Part shown: positions 43,438-51,290 of the stretch, piece by piece
Layout of the letters: each line of letters begins with the position of its first letter
Position numbering within the stretch: the first letter of the stretch is position 1
NCBI RefSeq assembly: GCF_038024855.1
Contig: NZ_CP139089.1
Location: 620,001-684,000 of the forward strand
DNA length: 64,000 nt
Source of the DNA: Methylocella tundrae
Lineage (GTDB): Bacteria; Pseudomonadota; Alphaproteobacteria; Rhizobiales; Beijerinckiaceae
Reading direction: 5' to 3'
Position numbers and translations under genes: made by a program
Notes under the pieces: generated by a model
What the model saw: only the letters and a program-made list of their open reading frames with translations
Databases searched by the model: none
Told to the model about the DNA's origin: nothing

Positions 43438-44310
43438 TCATCGCGACCGTTCGAGGCGCGCGATGAGGCTCGACGTGTCCCACCGCGAACCGCCCATGGT
43501 CTGCACTTCCGCATAGAACTGGTCGATCAGCGCCGCCGCCGGCAGGCTGGCGCCATTGCGGCGCGCCTCTTCAAGACAGATCGCCAGGTCCTTTCTCATC
43601 CAGTCAACGGCGAAGCCGAAATCGAATTTGCCCTCGATCATCGTTTTGGAGCGGTTCTCCATTTGCCAGGACTGCGCCGCGCCCTTGGAAATCACCTCGA
43701 TGACGGCGGTTGCGTCGAGTCCGGCGCGTTTCGCAAAGTGAAGACCTTCGGCGAGGCCCTCGACAAGTCCGGCAATGCAGATCTGATTGACCATCTTGGT
43801 CAGCTGGCCGGAGCCTGACGGTCCCATCAGCCGCGAAGCCTTGGCGTAGGCGGAAATGACCGGTTCAACGCGCGTATAAATGTCGGGGTCGCCGCCGCAC
43901 ATTACGGAGAGCGCGCCATTCTCGGCGCCGGCCTGGCCGCCCGACACCGGCGCGTCGATGAAGCCGTTGCCATTCAGCTTGGCGATTGCGTGGAGTTCGC
44001 GCGCCACCGCCGCCGAAGCGGTGGTGTGATCGACGAAGACCGCGCCTCGCGCAAGGCCGGCGAAGGCGCCGTTCTCGCCAAGCGCGACGCTGCGCAGATC
44101 ATCGTCATTTCCGACGCAGGCGAAAACAAATTCCTGTTCCTCCGCGGCGGCCCTGGGCGTCGCCGCATCCGCGCCGCCGAATTCCGCGACCCATTTCTGA
44201 GCGCGGGCGGCCGTGCGGTTATAGACGGTGACCGCGTGGCCTTTCCTTTGAAGATGCCCGGCCATCGGATAGCCCATGACGCCAAGACCAAGGAACCCGA
44301 TGTTCGCCAT
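43438..44310 (-). CDS. NAD(P)-dependent 3-hydroxyisobutyrate-dehydrogenase-like enzyme
   Basis: 290 aa from the ATG at 44310; in-frame starts up to 44367 exist, but Rossmann homology starts at once (IGFLGLGVMGYPMAGHLQ), and AGGA lies about 9 bases upstream. The catalytic Lys sits in GPSGSGQLTKMVNQICIAG (about 165-183), and FIDAPVSGGQAGAENG is the substrate-loop signature. Beta-hydroxyacid dehydrogenases of this type act on 3-hydroxyisobutyrate, tartronate semialdehyde or glyoxylate; which one cannot be told. Confidence 0.9.
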   Translation of the reverse strand: MANIGFLGLGVMGYPMAGHLQRKGHAVTVYNRTAARAQKWVAEFGGADAATPRAAAEEQEFVFACVGNDDDLRSVALGENGAFAGLARGAVFVDHTTASAAVARELHAIAKLNGNGFIDAPVSGGQAGAENGALSVMCGGDPDIYTRVEPVISAYAKASRLMGPSGSGQLTKMVNQICIAGLVEGLAEGLHFAKRAGLDATAVIEVISKGAAQSWQMENRSKTMIEGKFDFGFAVDWMRKDLAICLEEARRNGASLPAAALIDQFYAEVQTMGGSRWDTSSLIARLERSR

Positions 44311-44433
44311 TGCCATCCATCCTTTGCCGCGCGGGACGTAAGCCGGCCCGAGGTTTCGATCCTGCAACGATCTAGCCCTTTTTGCGGCTTCGTCTCAAGC
44401 GCCGCGCCGCGCTTTTCATTCACGGATCGGTGG

Positions 44434-45333
44434 TCAGTTGATCTTGTAGTCGAAGTACTTTTCCCGAATCCGCGCGAAGGAGCCGTCGGCCATGCTCTCG
44501 TCGAGCGCCTTCTCGAACATCGCTTTCAGATTGACGTCCTGTTTGCGCAGGCCGATGCCGATGCCGTCGCCAAAAAAGGCCGGATCATGCGGAGCGTCGG
44601 CGATCAGCCTGCAACATTGCCCTTCTTTGCGGCTTTTCAGGAAATCGACAAGGGCGTCCTTATCGCCGATGACGAGATCGAGACGGCCCTCTGCGAGGTC
44701 GAGAATGGCTTCCTCGAGGGTCGCATAGGGGCGGATGTCGGATCGCTTGTAGACCTCATCGAGATAGCTCTCATGAGCGCCGCCCGATTCGACGCCGATC
44801 GTTTTGCCGGCGAGGCCATCCGGCGTCGTATTCGTGATGCTGCTCTGCCTGGACGCCATGAAGGCTGAAGGCATGCGAATATAAGGCCTTGTAAAGCTGA
44901 TCTTCTCACGCCCCTCGTCGGTGATTTCGAGCGCGGCCATGATCGCATCATATTGATGGTTGAGGAGCCCCGGAATGAGCCCGTCCCAGTCCTGCGTCAC
45001 GAAGCGGCAGGTCACCTTCATGCGCGCGCAGAGATCGCGTCCGAGATCGATTTCGAATCCGGCGAGTTCATTGTTGGCGTCAAGATAATTATAGGGAGGC
45101 CTCGCCCCCTCGCTGGCGATTTTGATCTCCGTCCAGACCTGCTCCTGCGCTTTTGGGCCGGACGGCGCCAGGAAGACAAGCAGGGCGACGGCCGCGATTG
45201 TCTGGAGCAGGCGCGAATATGCGGAGGATCGGCCAGGATCAAGGCGAAAGGGATCGCGCGCGGGCAGGGGCGTTCTCCTTGGAATGGAAGTGATAAGGCT
45301 CAGCGGCGCGCTTCTTGAGGCTCGCGGCCGCAT
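44434..45333 (-). CDS. Family 3 solute-binding protein (amino-acid type)
   Basis: 299 aa from the ATG at 45333. The first ~40 residues are basic and poorly conserved, and the signal peptide core (LLQTIAAVALLVFLAP, then a cleavage near AQEQ) starts later, so the true start may be internal. The mature domain is SBP_bac_3: IKIASEGARPPYNYLDANNELAGFEIDLGRDLC, then ITDEGREKISFTRPYI and TIGVESGGAHESYLDEVY. Such proteins deliver polar amino acids to ABC permeases, but no permease gene is nearby. Confidence 0.88.
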   Translation of the reverse strand: MRPRASRSAPLSLITSIPRRTPLPARDPFRLDPGRSSAYSRLLQTIAAVALLVFLAPSGPKAQEQVWTEIKIASEGARPPYNYLDANNELAGFEIDLGRDLCARMKVTCRFVTQDWDGLIPGLLNHQYDAIMAALEITDEGREKISFTRPYIRMPSAFMASRQSSITNTTPDGLAGKTIGVESGGAHESYLDEVYKRSDIRPYATLEEAILDLAEGRLDLVIGDKDALVDFLKSRKEGQCCRLIADAPHDPAFFGDGIGIGLRKQDVNLKAMFEKALDESMADGSFARIREKYFDYKIN

Positions 45334-45413
45334 CAGGCGGGACTATATAGAACTCACTTGGCGTGTCCAAAACAAGGGCAGGACAAGCCTCTTTAACCGG
45401 CGTCGCGCCGTGA

Positions 45414-45441
45414 TTGAATGAGACCGGTCAATCGCCTATAG
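45414..45441 (+). promoter_or_regulatory. Possible promoter for the mrp gene
   Basis: TTGAAT (45414-45419) and CTATAG (45436-45441) are spaced by 16 bases, close to the alphaproteobacterial TTGAC-N17-CTATAT pattern, about 60 bp upstream of the mrp start. An intervening palindrome GACCGGTC lies in the spacer. Confidence 0.4.
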
Positions 45442-45499
45442 CAAACTTCGAATGGGCGCCGATCCTTCAGTCGGCGTGGATTGACGGAGAAAGAACGGA

Positions 45500-46591
45500 A
45501 TGGCCAGCGAGCAAGACGTACTGACGGCGCTGCGGGCTGTGCCGGGACCCGATGGCAGGACTCCTTTGCCGGAATCGGGGGCGGTCTCCGGCGTCTCGAT
45601 CCGGGACGGCAAGGTTTATGTCTCGATTGCGATCGATCCGGCGCGCGCGGCTGCGATGGAGCCGATGCGCGCGGCCGCCGAAATCGCGCTCAGAAAAATA
45701 AGCGGCGTCAGCAGCGCGCTCGTCAGCCTCACCGCCGACCGCGCGCCGCCGAAAGCGCCGCCTGGCCCCGCCAAGGCGCCGGCCGCGCGCACAATCGGCA
45801 TCCCTGGCGTCGCCAACATTATCGCGATCGCCTCCGGCAAAGGGGGCGTTGGCAAATCAACGACCGCCGTCAATCTGGCGCTAAGTCTCGCCGCTCTCGG
45901 CTGGCGCATCGGCATCCTTGACGCCGACATTTACGGGCCGTCCCTGCCGCGCCTGCTCGGCCTCAGCGGCAGGCCCCATTCCGAAGGGCGCGTCATGACC
46001 CCGCTCGAGGCCTATGGCGTCAAGGCGATGTCGATCGGCTTTCTCGTTGCGGAGGACGATGCGATGATCTGGCGCGGGCCGATGGTCATGGGCGCCATCC
46101 AGCAGTTGCTGCGCGACGTCGCATGGGGCGAACTTGACTGCCTTGTCGTCGACATGCCGCCCGGCACGGGAGACGCGCAACTGACCCTTGCGCAGAACGT
46201 GCCGCTTGCCGGCGCCGTCATCGTATCGACGCCGCAGGATCTCGCCTTGATCGACGCCCGGCGCGGCATCGCCATGTTCAACAAGGTCGAGGTGCCCGTC
46301 CTCGGCATCGTCGAAAACATGAGCTATTTCATCTGCCCTCATTGTGGCGGACGGTCCGACATTTTCAATCATGGCGGCGCGAGGCGCGAGGCGGAGCGCG
46401 ACGGCGCGCCGTTTCTCGGCGAAGTGCCGCTGCATATGGACATTCGCGAGCATTCCGATTCGGGGCGCCCGGTCGTGGCGACCGACCCGGAGGGCCCTCA
46501 CGCCAAGGTCTACCGAGACATCGCGAGCCAGATTAAGGCCAGGCTCGAGAAGGGGACTATGCGCGCCGCGCCCAAAATCGTCATCGAATAG
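45500..46591 (+). CDS. Mrp/ApbC-type Fe-S cluster carrier ATPase
   Basis: 363 aa. N-terminal DUF59-like domain (about 1-80), a short Ala/Pro linker, then the P-loop ATPase core with ASGKGGVGKSTTAVNLAL (deviant Walker A, 111-128), ILDADIYGPSLPRLLG, DMPPGTGDAQLT, and the Fe-S-binding C279-x-x-C282 in FICPHCGG. It stores and transfers Fe-S clusters to apoproteins. It lies near moaA and a DUF971 gene. The ATG at 45500 follows AAAGAACGG. Confidence 0.94.
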   Translation: MASEQDVLTALRAVPGPDGRTPLPESGAVSGVSIRDGKVYVSIAIDPARAAAMEPMRAAAEIALRKISGVSSALVSLTADRAPPKAPPGPAKAPAARTIGIPGVANIIAIASGKGGVGKSTTAVNLALSLAALGWRIGILDADIYGPSLPRLLGLSGRPHSEGRVMTPLEAYGVKAMSIGFLVAEDDAMIWRGPMVMGAIQQLLRDVAWGELDCLVVDMPPGTGDAQLTLAQNVPLAGAVIVSTPQDLALIDARRGIAMFNKVEVPVLGIVENMSYFICPHCGGRSDIFNHGGARREAERDGAPFLGEVPLHMDIREHSDSGRPVVATDPEGPHAKVYRDIASQIKARLEKGTMRAAPKIVIE

Positions 46592-46680
46592 AGAATCGTT
46601 GACGAGGCTTGCGTGAAACCGGGCAGATTCAAGGGTTTTGGATCCGGGCGGACCTCAAATCGTGTATTACGGTAGTAAGG

Positions 46681-46699
46681 TACAACACGTTTTGTTATA
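46681..46699. promoter_or_regulatory. Palindromic candidate operator before the S24 repressor gene
   Basis: Imperfect inverted repeat TA-C-AACA-CGTTT-TGTT-A-TA (46681-46699) 8 bp before the ATG and partly overlapping the probable promoter. Position and symmetry fit autoregulation by the encoded repressor; not proven. Confidence 0.4.
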
Positions 46700-46707
46700 T
46701 GTGAGGC

Positions 46708-47361
46708 ATGGAAGAACCTCACGATCGATTGGCGATCGCCCGGCGTAATGCGGGCTTTGAGAATGCGACGGATGCGGCGCGCGCCTTCGGCTGGAACGAG
46801 AATACCTACCGCAGCCATGAGAACGGCGAGCGCGGCCTGCGGCTTGCGATCGCTGAACGCTACGCGCGCGCATTCAAGACGAGCGCCGCCTGGCTTTTGA
46901 CGGGGGAGGGCGATGCCGAAGCGGCGCCGGAACCCAAAAATATTGTGCGGCTGGTCGGCCGCATTGGCGCCGGGGCGGTCATCGACGCCGATTTTGAGCA
47001 GGAGCCGCCGGAAGGCTTCGCCGAGATCGAAATTCCTTATCCTGTCCCGGACGGCGCCGTCGCCTTCGAGATCGTCGGCGACAGCATGTGGCCGCGCTAT
47101 GACCCAGGCGACATCGTTATCTGCTGGAAAGTGGCGCAGACCCGCACCGAGGCCGATGGTTGGGAAGCCGCCGTGCGTCTGACCGATGGCAGGCGTTATC
47201 TCAAGACAATTCGAAGGGTCAGCAAGGATCGTTTCGATCTCGTCAGCCACAACGCCGCCCCGATCTTGAATGTTCAGATCGAATGGGCCTGCAAGGTTTT
47301 TGGCAATATCCGCGCCGGCGAATGGAACTTGCTGGAAAGAGCGCCGCGCCGTTCCAGGTGA
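46708..47361 (+). CDS. XRE-family S24 peptidase-type repressor
   Basis: 217 aa. N-terminal helix-turn-helix (about 5-65: IARRNAGFENATDAARAFGW and SHENGERGLRLAIAERYARAF) and a C-terminal S24/LexA-type domain with the catalytic Ser in FEIVGDSMWPRYDPGD (near residue 131) and the general-base Lys in GRRYLKTIRR. The layout is that of CI-like phage or SOS-sensitive repressors that self-cleave when RecA is activated. There are no phage genes near, so it is probably a stand-alone chromosomal regulator. GTGAGG precedes the ATG. Confidence 0.88.
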   Translation: MEEPHDRLAIARRNAGFENATDAARAFGWNENTYRSHENGERGLRLAIAERYARAFKTSAAWLLTGEGDAEAAPEPKNIVRLVGRIGAGAVIDADFEQEPPEGFAEIEIPYPVPDGAVAFEIVGDSMWPRYDPGDIVICWKVAQTRTEADGWEAAVRLTDGRRYLKTIRRVSKDRFDLVSHNAAPILNVQIEWACKVFGNIRAGEWNLLERAPRRSR

Positions 47362-47485
47362 TCTGGTCCGATCGGGGCCGGAGATCGTCCCGCGATCGGC
47401 CAATCACGCCGTCCCCCGAGGCGCGGGTAAATGCGATTGTTCTTTCACGCAGCGCTATTTGTAAAATTACTGTTAATTGTACATT

Positions 47486-47514
47486 TTGTGTTGCGCTTCT
47501 CTGTGCGTTATGTA
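47486..47514 (+). promoter_or_regulatory. Possible promoter for the 75-aa gene
   Basis: TTGTGT (47486-47491) and TATGTA (47509-47514) are spaced by 17 bases in an AT-rich island about 60 bp before the ATG at 47570. The surrounding GTACA...TGTAC inverted repeat might be a regulator site. Confidence 0.35.
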
Positions 47515-47569
47515 CAGTACGTTATCGCCGCTGATCAGCGGCCACAGTCCCAAGAGAGGGGTTAGCGCA

Positions 47570-47797
47570 ATGGACAAACAGGGCAGCGACCAAAGAATGA
47601 CACGTAAGACGAACGCCATTATGGGCGAGTTTGCCTTTGACAATGCGGTCGACGCAAATAAGAGCGAAACCGCTGAATATCTTGCCCAAATGGCGTCTGA
47701 ACTCTTTACGCTTGCGAAGACGGCCCGGCTGGAGCGGCTGTCGTTGCTTCTCGATTTTGTGCGAAGGGAGGCGGAGGCCGAAACCGGCGCGGCCTGA
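47570..47797 (+). CDS. Conserved small hypothetical protein (75 aa)
   Basis: 75 aa from ATG 47570, preceded by GAGGGG at 9 bases spacing. Charged, helical, without signal peptide; the C-terminal half (ETAEYLAQMASELFTLAKTARLERLSLLLDFVRREAE) resembles a small protein seen in many Hyphomicrobiales that I recall only as hypothetical. It follows an S24-type repressor gene by 210 bp that contain a promoter-like AT-rich section. Confidence 0.65.
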   Translation: MDKQGSDQRMTRKTNAIMGEFAFDNAVDANKSETAEYLAQMASELFTLAKTARLERLSLLLDFVRREAEAETGAA

Positions 47798-47898
47798 CGC
47801 CCACTCAAGGAGGCGAAAAACCGCCTGGGCCTGACTCGTCGATACCGCGTCGAGATTGAGGCAACGGCTCGCTTCTCAACGAAATGAGCCGGCTCGCG

Positions 47899-48948
47899 CT
47901 AGCCGCCGGTGACGCTCATGTGTCGCGTCACCGCAGGCTTCGCGCCTTTACGATCGACGATGAAATCATGCCCTTTGGGCTTGCGCGCTATAGCGGCTTC
48001 AATGGTCTCGTTCAAGAGGTCATCGGATTGAGAGGCTCTCAGCGGCGCGCGCAAATCGGCCGCGTCTTCCTGGCCAAGGCACATGTACAGCGTCCCCGTG
48101 CAAGTTACGCGGACGCGATTGCAACCTTCGCAAAAATTATGCGTGTGAGGCGTTATAAGCCCCAGACGACCGCCGGTCTCGGTCACGCGGAGATAGCGGG
48201 CGGGGCCGCCGGTCTTGTAATCAATCGGCTGCAAGGTGTAGCGCTGCGACAATTGCTGCTCGACAATGGTCAGCGGCAGGAATTGATCGACGCGTTCGGC
48301 TTCAATGCTGCCAAGCGGCATGACTTCAATCAAGGTCAGATCCATCCCTCGGCCGTGCGCCCATTCGAGCATGGCCGGAATCTCGGCGTCATTGACGCCT
48401 TTCAGCACGACCATATTGATCTTGAGCGCGATGCCGGCCGTCTGGGCCGCGTCGACCCCCCGCATTACCTGCGACAGATCGCCCCAGCGCGTGATCGTCC
48501 GGAATTTTTGCGCATCGAGCGTATCCATCGAAAGGTTCAGCCGCCGCACGCCGAGCGCTGCGAGATCAGCCGCATGAGCCGCCAACTGCGAGCCATTCGT
48601 GGTCAGCGTCAGTTCGCGCAGCAAGCCGGATTCGAGGTGACGCGAGAGTGAGGTGAAAAAACTGAGAATGCCGCGCCGAACCAGCGGCTCGCCGCCGGTG
48701 ATGCGCAATCGGCTCACGCCTCGATTGATGAAGGCCGTGCACAGGCGATCCAGTTCTTCGAGCGTTAGGACGTCGCGCTTCGGCAGGAAATTCATGTCTT
48801 CCGACATGCAATAGACGCAGCGCATGTCGCAGCGGTCCGTCACCGAAACGCGGACGTAGCTAATGGTTCGGCCGAACGGATCAACAAGCGGAGACGCTAT
48901 CGGAGCACGCTGTGCGTCAGCTTGGGAAAATTTGCTTATTATTGACAT
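47899..48948 (-). CDS. moaA: GTP 3',8-cyclase (molybdenum cofactor step 1)
   Basis: 349 aa, radical SAM enzyme converting GTP to the first molybdopterin intermediate. N-terminal cluster motif C40-DMR-C44-VY-C47, SPASM-like C-terminal cluster in [22 protein letters not shown], and the C-terminal double Gly required by MoaA are present. Length is typical. The other moa genes are not in the window; it would supply cofactor for the molybdoenzyme at 42089-42943. Confidence 0.96.
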   Translation of the reverse strand: MSIISKFSQADAQRAPIASPLVDPFGRTISYVRVSVTDRCDMRCVYCMSEDMNFLPKRDVLTLEELDRLCTAFINRGVSRLRITGGEPLVRRGILSFFTSLSRHLESGLLRELTLTTNGSQLAAHAADLAALGVRRLNLSMDTLDAQKFRTITRWGDLSQVMRGVDAAQTAGIALKINMVVLKGVNDAEIPAMLEWAHGRGMDLTLIEVMPLGSIEAERVDQFLPLTIVEQQLSQRYTLQPIDYKTGGPARYLRVTETGGRLGLITPHTHNFCEGCNRVRVTCTGTLYMCLGQEDAADLRAPLRASQSDDLLNETIEAAIARKPKGHDFIVDRKGAKPAVTRHMSVTGG

Positions 48949-49040
48949 GCCGGAGCGTATGCCTATGCGAAAGCGTGAAGATCAGCAATACACAGAAACG
49001 TTGATTGCATGAAAAAAGTTTCAAAAGAACAGGCGGCGAA

Positions 49041-49418
49041 ATGAGAAATGCGACTCACTGGCCAAGTGAATTGCGCCTGAAGGAAAACGGCCGGGTGCTC
49101 CATATCAAGTTCGACGACGGCGGAGAATATGCGTTGGCAGCGGAATATTTACGCGTCATGAGCCTGAGCGCGGAAGTTCAGGGCCACCGCGAGGAGGATC
49201 GCGTGACCGTCGGCGGCAAACGCAACTGCGTCATCATTGGCGTCGAACCGGTCGGCGCCTACGCCGTGCGGCTCAGTTTCGACGACCTGCACACGACAGG
49301 CATCTTCACATGGGACTATCTTTACGACCTTGGCGCCGGCTTTGACCAAAAATGGGCGAAGTATGAGGCGGAACTGAAATCCAAAGGGCTCGATCGCGAC
49401 AAACCCGGCCAGGCTTGA
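49041..49418 (+). CDS. DUF971 domain protein
   Basis: 125 aa from ATG 49041 (AGGCGG 4 bases upstream). It is a stand-alone DUF971 domain: LRLKENGRVLHIKFDDGGEYALAAEYLRV, CVIIGVEPVGAYAVRLSFDDLHTTGIFTWDYLYDLG. The same domain is fused to Mrp-type Fe-S carriers in plants (HCF101), and the gene commonly lies near moaA or Fe-S genes. A role in Fe-S handling is therefore suggested, with Mrp encoded 3.5 kb away. Divergent from moaA. Confidence 0.88.
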   Translation: MRNATHWPSELRLKENGRVLHIKFDDGGEYALAAEYLRVMSLSAEVQGHREEDRVTVGGKRNCVIIGVEPVGAYAVRLSFDDLHTTGIFTWDYLYDLGAGFDQKWAKYEAELKSKGLDRDKPGQA

Positions 49419-49532
49419 GGCAATTTGGGCGCTCCTTTGCCGATCGCCCGGGCGGCCGAATCGACCGGACGAACAGATTCTCAGGCTCGACGGCGTCCGT
49501 CGAGGAACGAATCACTTTTCCGATAAAGATAT

Positions 49533-50135
49533 TTATTGAACGACGACGCGAGTCCCGACCTTCACGCGTTCGTAAAGGTCGACGACGTCCTCATTCGTCA
49601 TGCGAATGCAGCCCGATGAAACCGCCTGTCCGATCGTATGCGGTTCATTTGATCCGTGGATTCGATAAAGGGTGCCACCGAGATACATGGCGCGCGCGCC
49701 GAGCGGATTGGCCGGGCCTCCCTCCATGAATTTCGGCAAGTCCGGACGGCGACGCAGCATCTGCGCCGGCGGTTTCCACGACGGCCATTCGCGTTTCATC
49801 GCGACGGTCCTGGTTCCCGTCCAGGAGAAGCCGGGACGGCCGACTCCGACGCCATATCGGATCGCTTGATTGCCCGGCAGAATATAATAAAGGCGCCGCT
49901 CCTCATTGGAGATGATGATCGTTCCCGGCGCATAGCGGCCCGCATAAGGCACGAGTTCGCGCGGCGGCGCGGCTGCCTGCGGCCGGCCGGAGAGTTCTCC
50001 CGGATCCTGGGTGAATGAGCCTTGGCCAGGAGCCTGAGGCGGTTGTTGATATTCATAGGCTTTTGCAGCCGGAGAGAAGGTGGCGAGCGTAAGCCCGGCA
50101 GCGGCGCTGACCACTGCCAAAACGCGACGGCGCAT
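49533..50135 (-). CDS. L,D-transpeptidase (YkuD)
   Basis: 200 aa from ATG 50135, with AAGGA 9 bases upstream and a signal peptide following (MRRRVLAVVSAAAGLTLATF, cleavage near AKAYEY). The frame is open much further upstream but without conserved sequence. The YkuD domain carries the catalytic motif HGSNEPHTIGQAVSSGCIRM with the Cys nucleophile. It crosslinks peptidoglycan or attaches lipoproteins in the periplasm. A Pro/Gln-rich linker of about 40 residues precedes the domain. Confidence 0.93.
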   Translation of the reverse strand: MRRRVLAVVSAAAGLTLATFSPAAKAYEYQQPPQAPGQGSFTQDPGELSGRPQAAAPPRELVPYAGRYAPGTIIISNEERRLYYILPGNQAIRYGVGVGRPGFSWTGTRTVAMKREWPSWKPPAQMLRRRPDLPKFMEGGPANPLGARAMYLGGTLYRIHGSNEPHTIGQAVSSGCIRMTNEDVVDLYERVKVGTRVVVQ

Positions 50136-50428
50136 GTTTGACGATCCTTGAAGATGGGTTGAATTGCGGTGAACCAGCGGCGGGCGCTGCATTGCCGCCA
50201 TAATCTGATCCTGCCGCGAGGCTGGCAATGCGATGACGCGATCGGAGCCGGCAAGCCGCCTATTTTGTCGCGGCGCGTGTTCAAATGGCAACAACGCAGG
50301 CGGGATTTGGCTTCTGCGCATACCGCGCTCTATATAAGCCGGCGCGCGACGGCGCTTTTCGTGGGCGGTCGCCCCGGGTTTCTTTTCGCGCGGGGACCGA
50401 GCGCCATTCAACTTGAATGGGGACGAAG

Positions 50429-50665
50429 ATGCCTTTTTCGACGCCGATGTCTTTGGCTATTTTTTTCGTGACCTGGTTCATCGTTCTCTTCGCGGTGCTT
50501 CCCTTTGGCGTTAAATCGCAGAGGGAAGCCGGCGATGTGACCAAAGGCACGGATCCGGGCGCTCCTGTTGCGCCGCGCCTGCTCGTCAAAGCTCTATGGA
50601 CGACCGTCATCGCGGCGGCGGCATTCGCCGCGCTCTCGATTTTTGCGCATTTTGCCGAATCCTGA
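50429..50665 (+). CDS. DUF1467 family small membrane protein
   Basis: 78 aa from ATG 50429; an ATG 12 bases earlier (50417) is an alternative. Two transmembrane helices, with MSLAIFFVTWFIVLFAVLPFGVKSQ and TVIAAAAFAALSIFAHFA. DUF1467 is a conserved alphaproteobacterial family whose function is unclear. It lies close to tRNA-Lys and is divergent from the L,D-transpeptidase gene. Confidence 0.88.
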   Translation: MPFSTPMSLAIFFVTWFIVLFAVLPFGVKSQREAGDVTKGTDPGAPVAPRLLVKALWTTVIAAAAFAALSIFAHFAES

Positions 50666-50706
50666 CGTCCGGACGATCGGCAAACGGTCCGCGCATGCGC
50701 GTTCTA

Positions 50707-50735
50707 TTGACGGTGCGGGCCGATAAGGTTACTTG
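50707..50735 (+). promoter_or_regulatory. Possible promoter for tRNA-Lys
   Basis: TTGACG (50707-50712) followed after 17 bases by TACTTG (50730-50735), about 18 bp before the mature tRNA. The -35 is good and the -10 is poor. Confidence 0.35.
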
Positions 50736-50753
50736 ACGCACGCTCCCTTAGGA

Positions 50754-50829
50754 GAGCGCGTAGCTCAGTTGGTAGAGCATCTGACTTTTAATCAGAGGGT
50801 CATGGGTTCGAATCCCATCGCGCTCACCA
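50754..50829 (+). tRNA. tRNA-Lys (anticodon UUU)
   Basis: 76 bases including an encoded CCA end. The acceptor stem GAGCGCG pairs fully with CGCGCTC, the anticodon stem-loop is CTGACTTTTAATCAG with TTT at its centre, and the T-loop reads GGGTTCGAATCCC. A single lysine tRNA gene in the window; it sits at the left edge of an efflux operon region, but no attachment-site repeat of its 3' end was found. Confidence 0.96.
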
Positions 50830-50833
50830 AGCA

Positions 50834-50858
50834 AATCAAATGGTTAGCGCATTTGATT
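50834..50858 (+). terminator. Hairpin after tRNA-Lys
   Basis: AATCAAATG (50834-50842) pairs perfectly with CATTTGATT (50850-50858), with a 7-nt loop, starting 5 bases past the tRNA. No run of T follows, so termination is likely only by position. Confidence 0.55.
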
Positions 50859-51290
50859 CCTTAGCCTCATCGCTACGGCAACCGCCCAGCAAACATTCTA
50901 GGCGCGAAGTCGGCCACGACAGCGATCTCTCGGACGAAGGTCAGCCATCCTGCTGGCGGGTCAAGAATCCGTCGACCCCAAGCTCGATGTTCGGAGTCTG
51001 AGGAAAATCGCTAAAATTCTCGAGGATTATGGCGTTCTGCGCCACCCCTGATCCCTCGGATCGCGCAAAAGCGTCCCGGCTCGGCGCTGTCGCCGGGAAC
51101 GAGACAGGCTGCTCGCAAATGCAAATGGATTGCCGCCATTTGCAGAGCAAATCCTGAATCGTGGCAGATAAGCATCACAAAACGACGATCTCTTTGTCAC
51201 AGCGGGAACAAACCGTCATGGCCTCGCCTGTTCATGCTAGGTCCTCAATGCACCCTTCTCACGCAAGATATTTCGACTGGCGTTCGCATG
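50859..51290. other. Gap between tRNA-Lys and efflux operon, no gene seen
   Basis: About 430 bp. A 69-codon opposite-strand frame (50941-51150) has no ribosome-binding site and no recognisable sequence. The section near 51160-51230 may contain the promoter of the operon. No attachment site or integrase was found. Confidence 0.45.

Noticed and set aside
46708..47361. The S24 repressor as part of a prophage
   Set aside because: All neighbouring genes are ordinary metabolic genes and no phage structural, lysis or integrase genes are present.
50754..50829. tRNA-Lys as an integration site with flanking direct repeats
   Set aside because: No copy of the tRNA 3' end or integrase gene was found downstream by eye; a computed repeat search would be decisive.
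50941..51150. 69-codon minus-strand ORF after tRNA-Lys
   Set aside because: No ribosome-binding site, no signal and no recognisable similarity.
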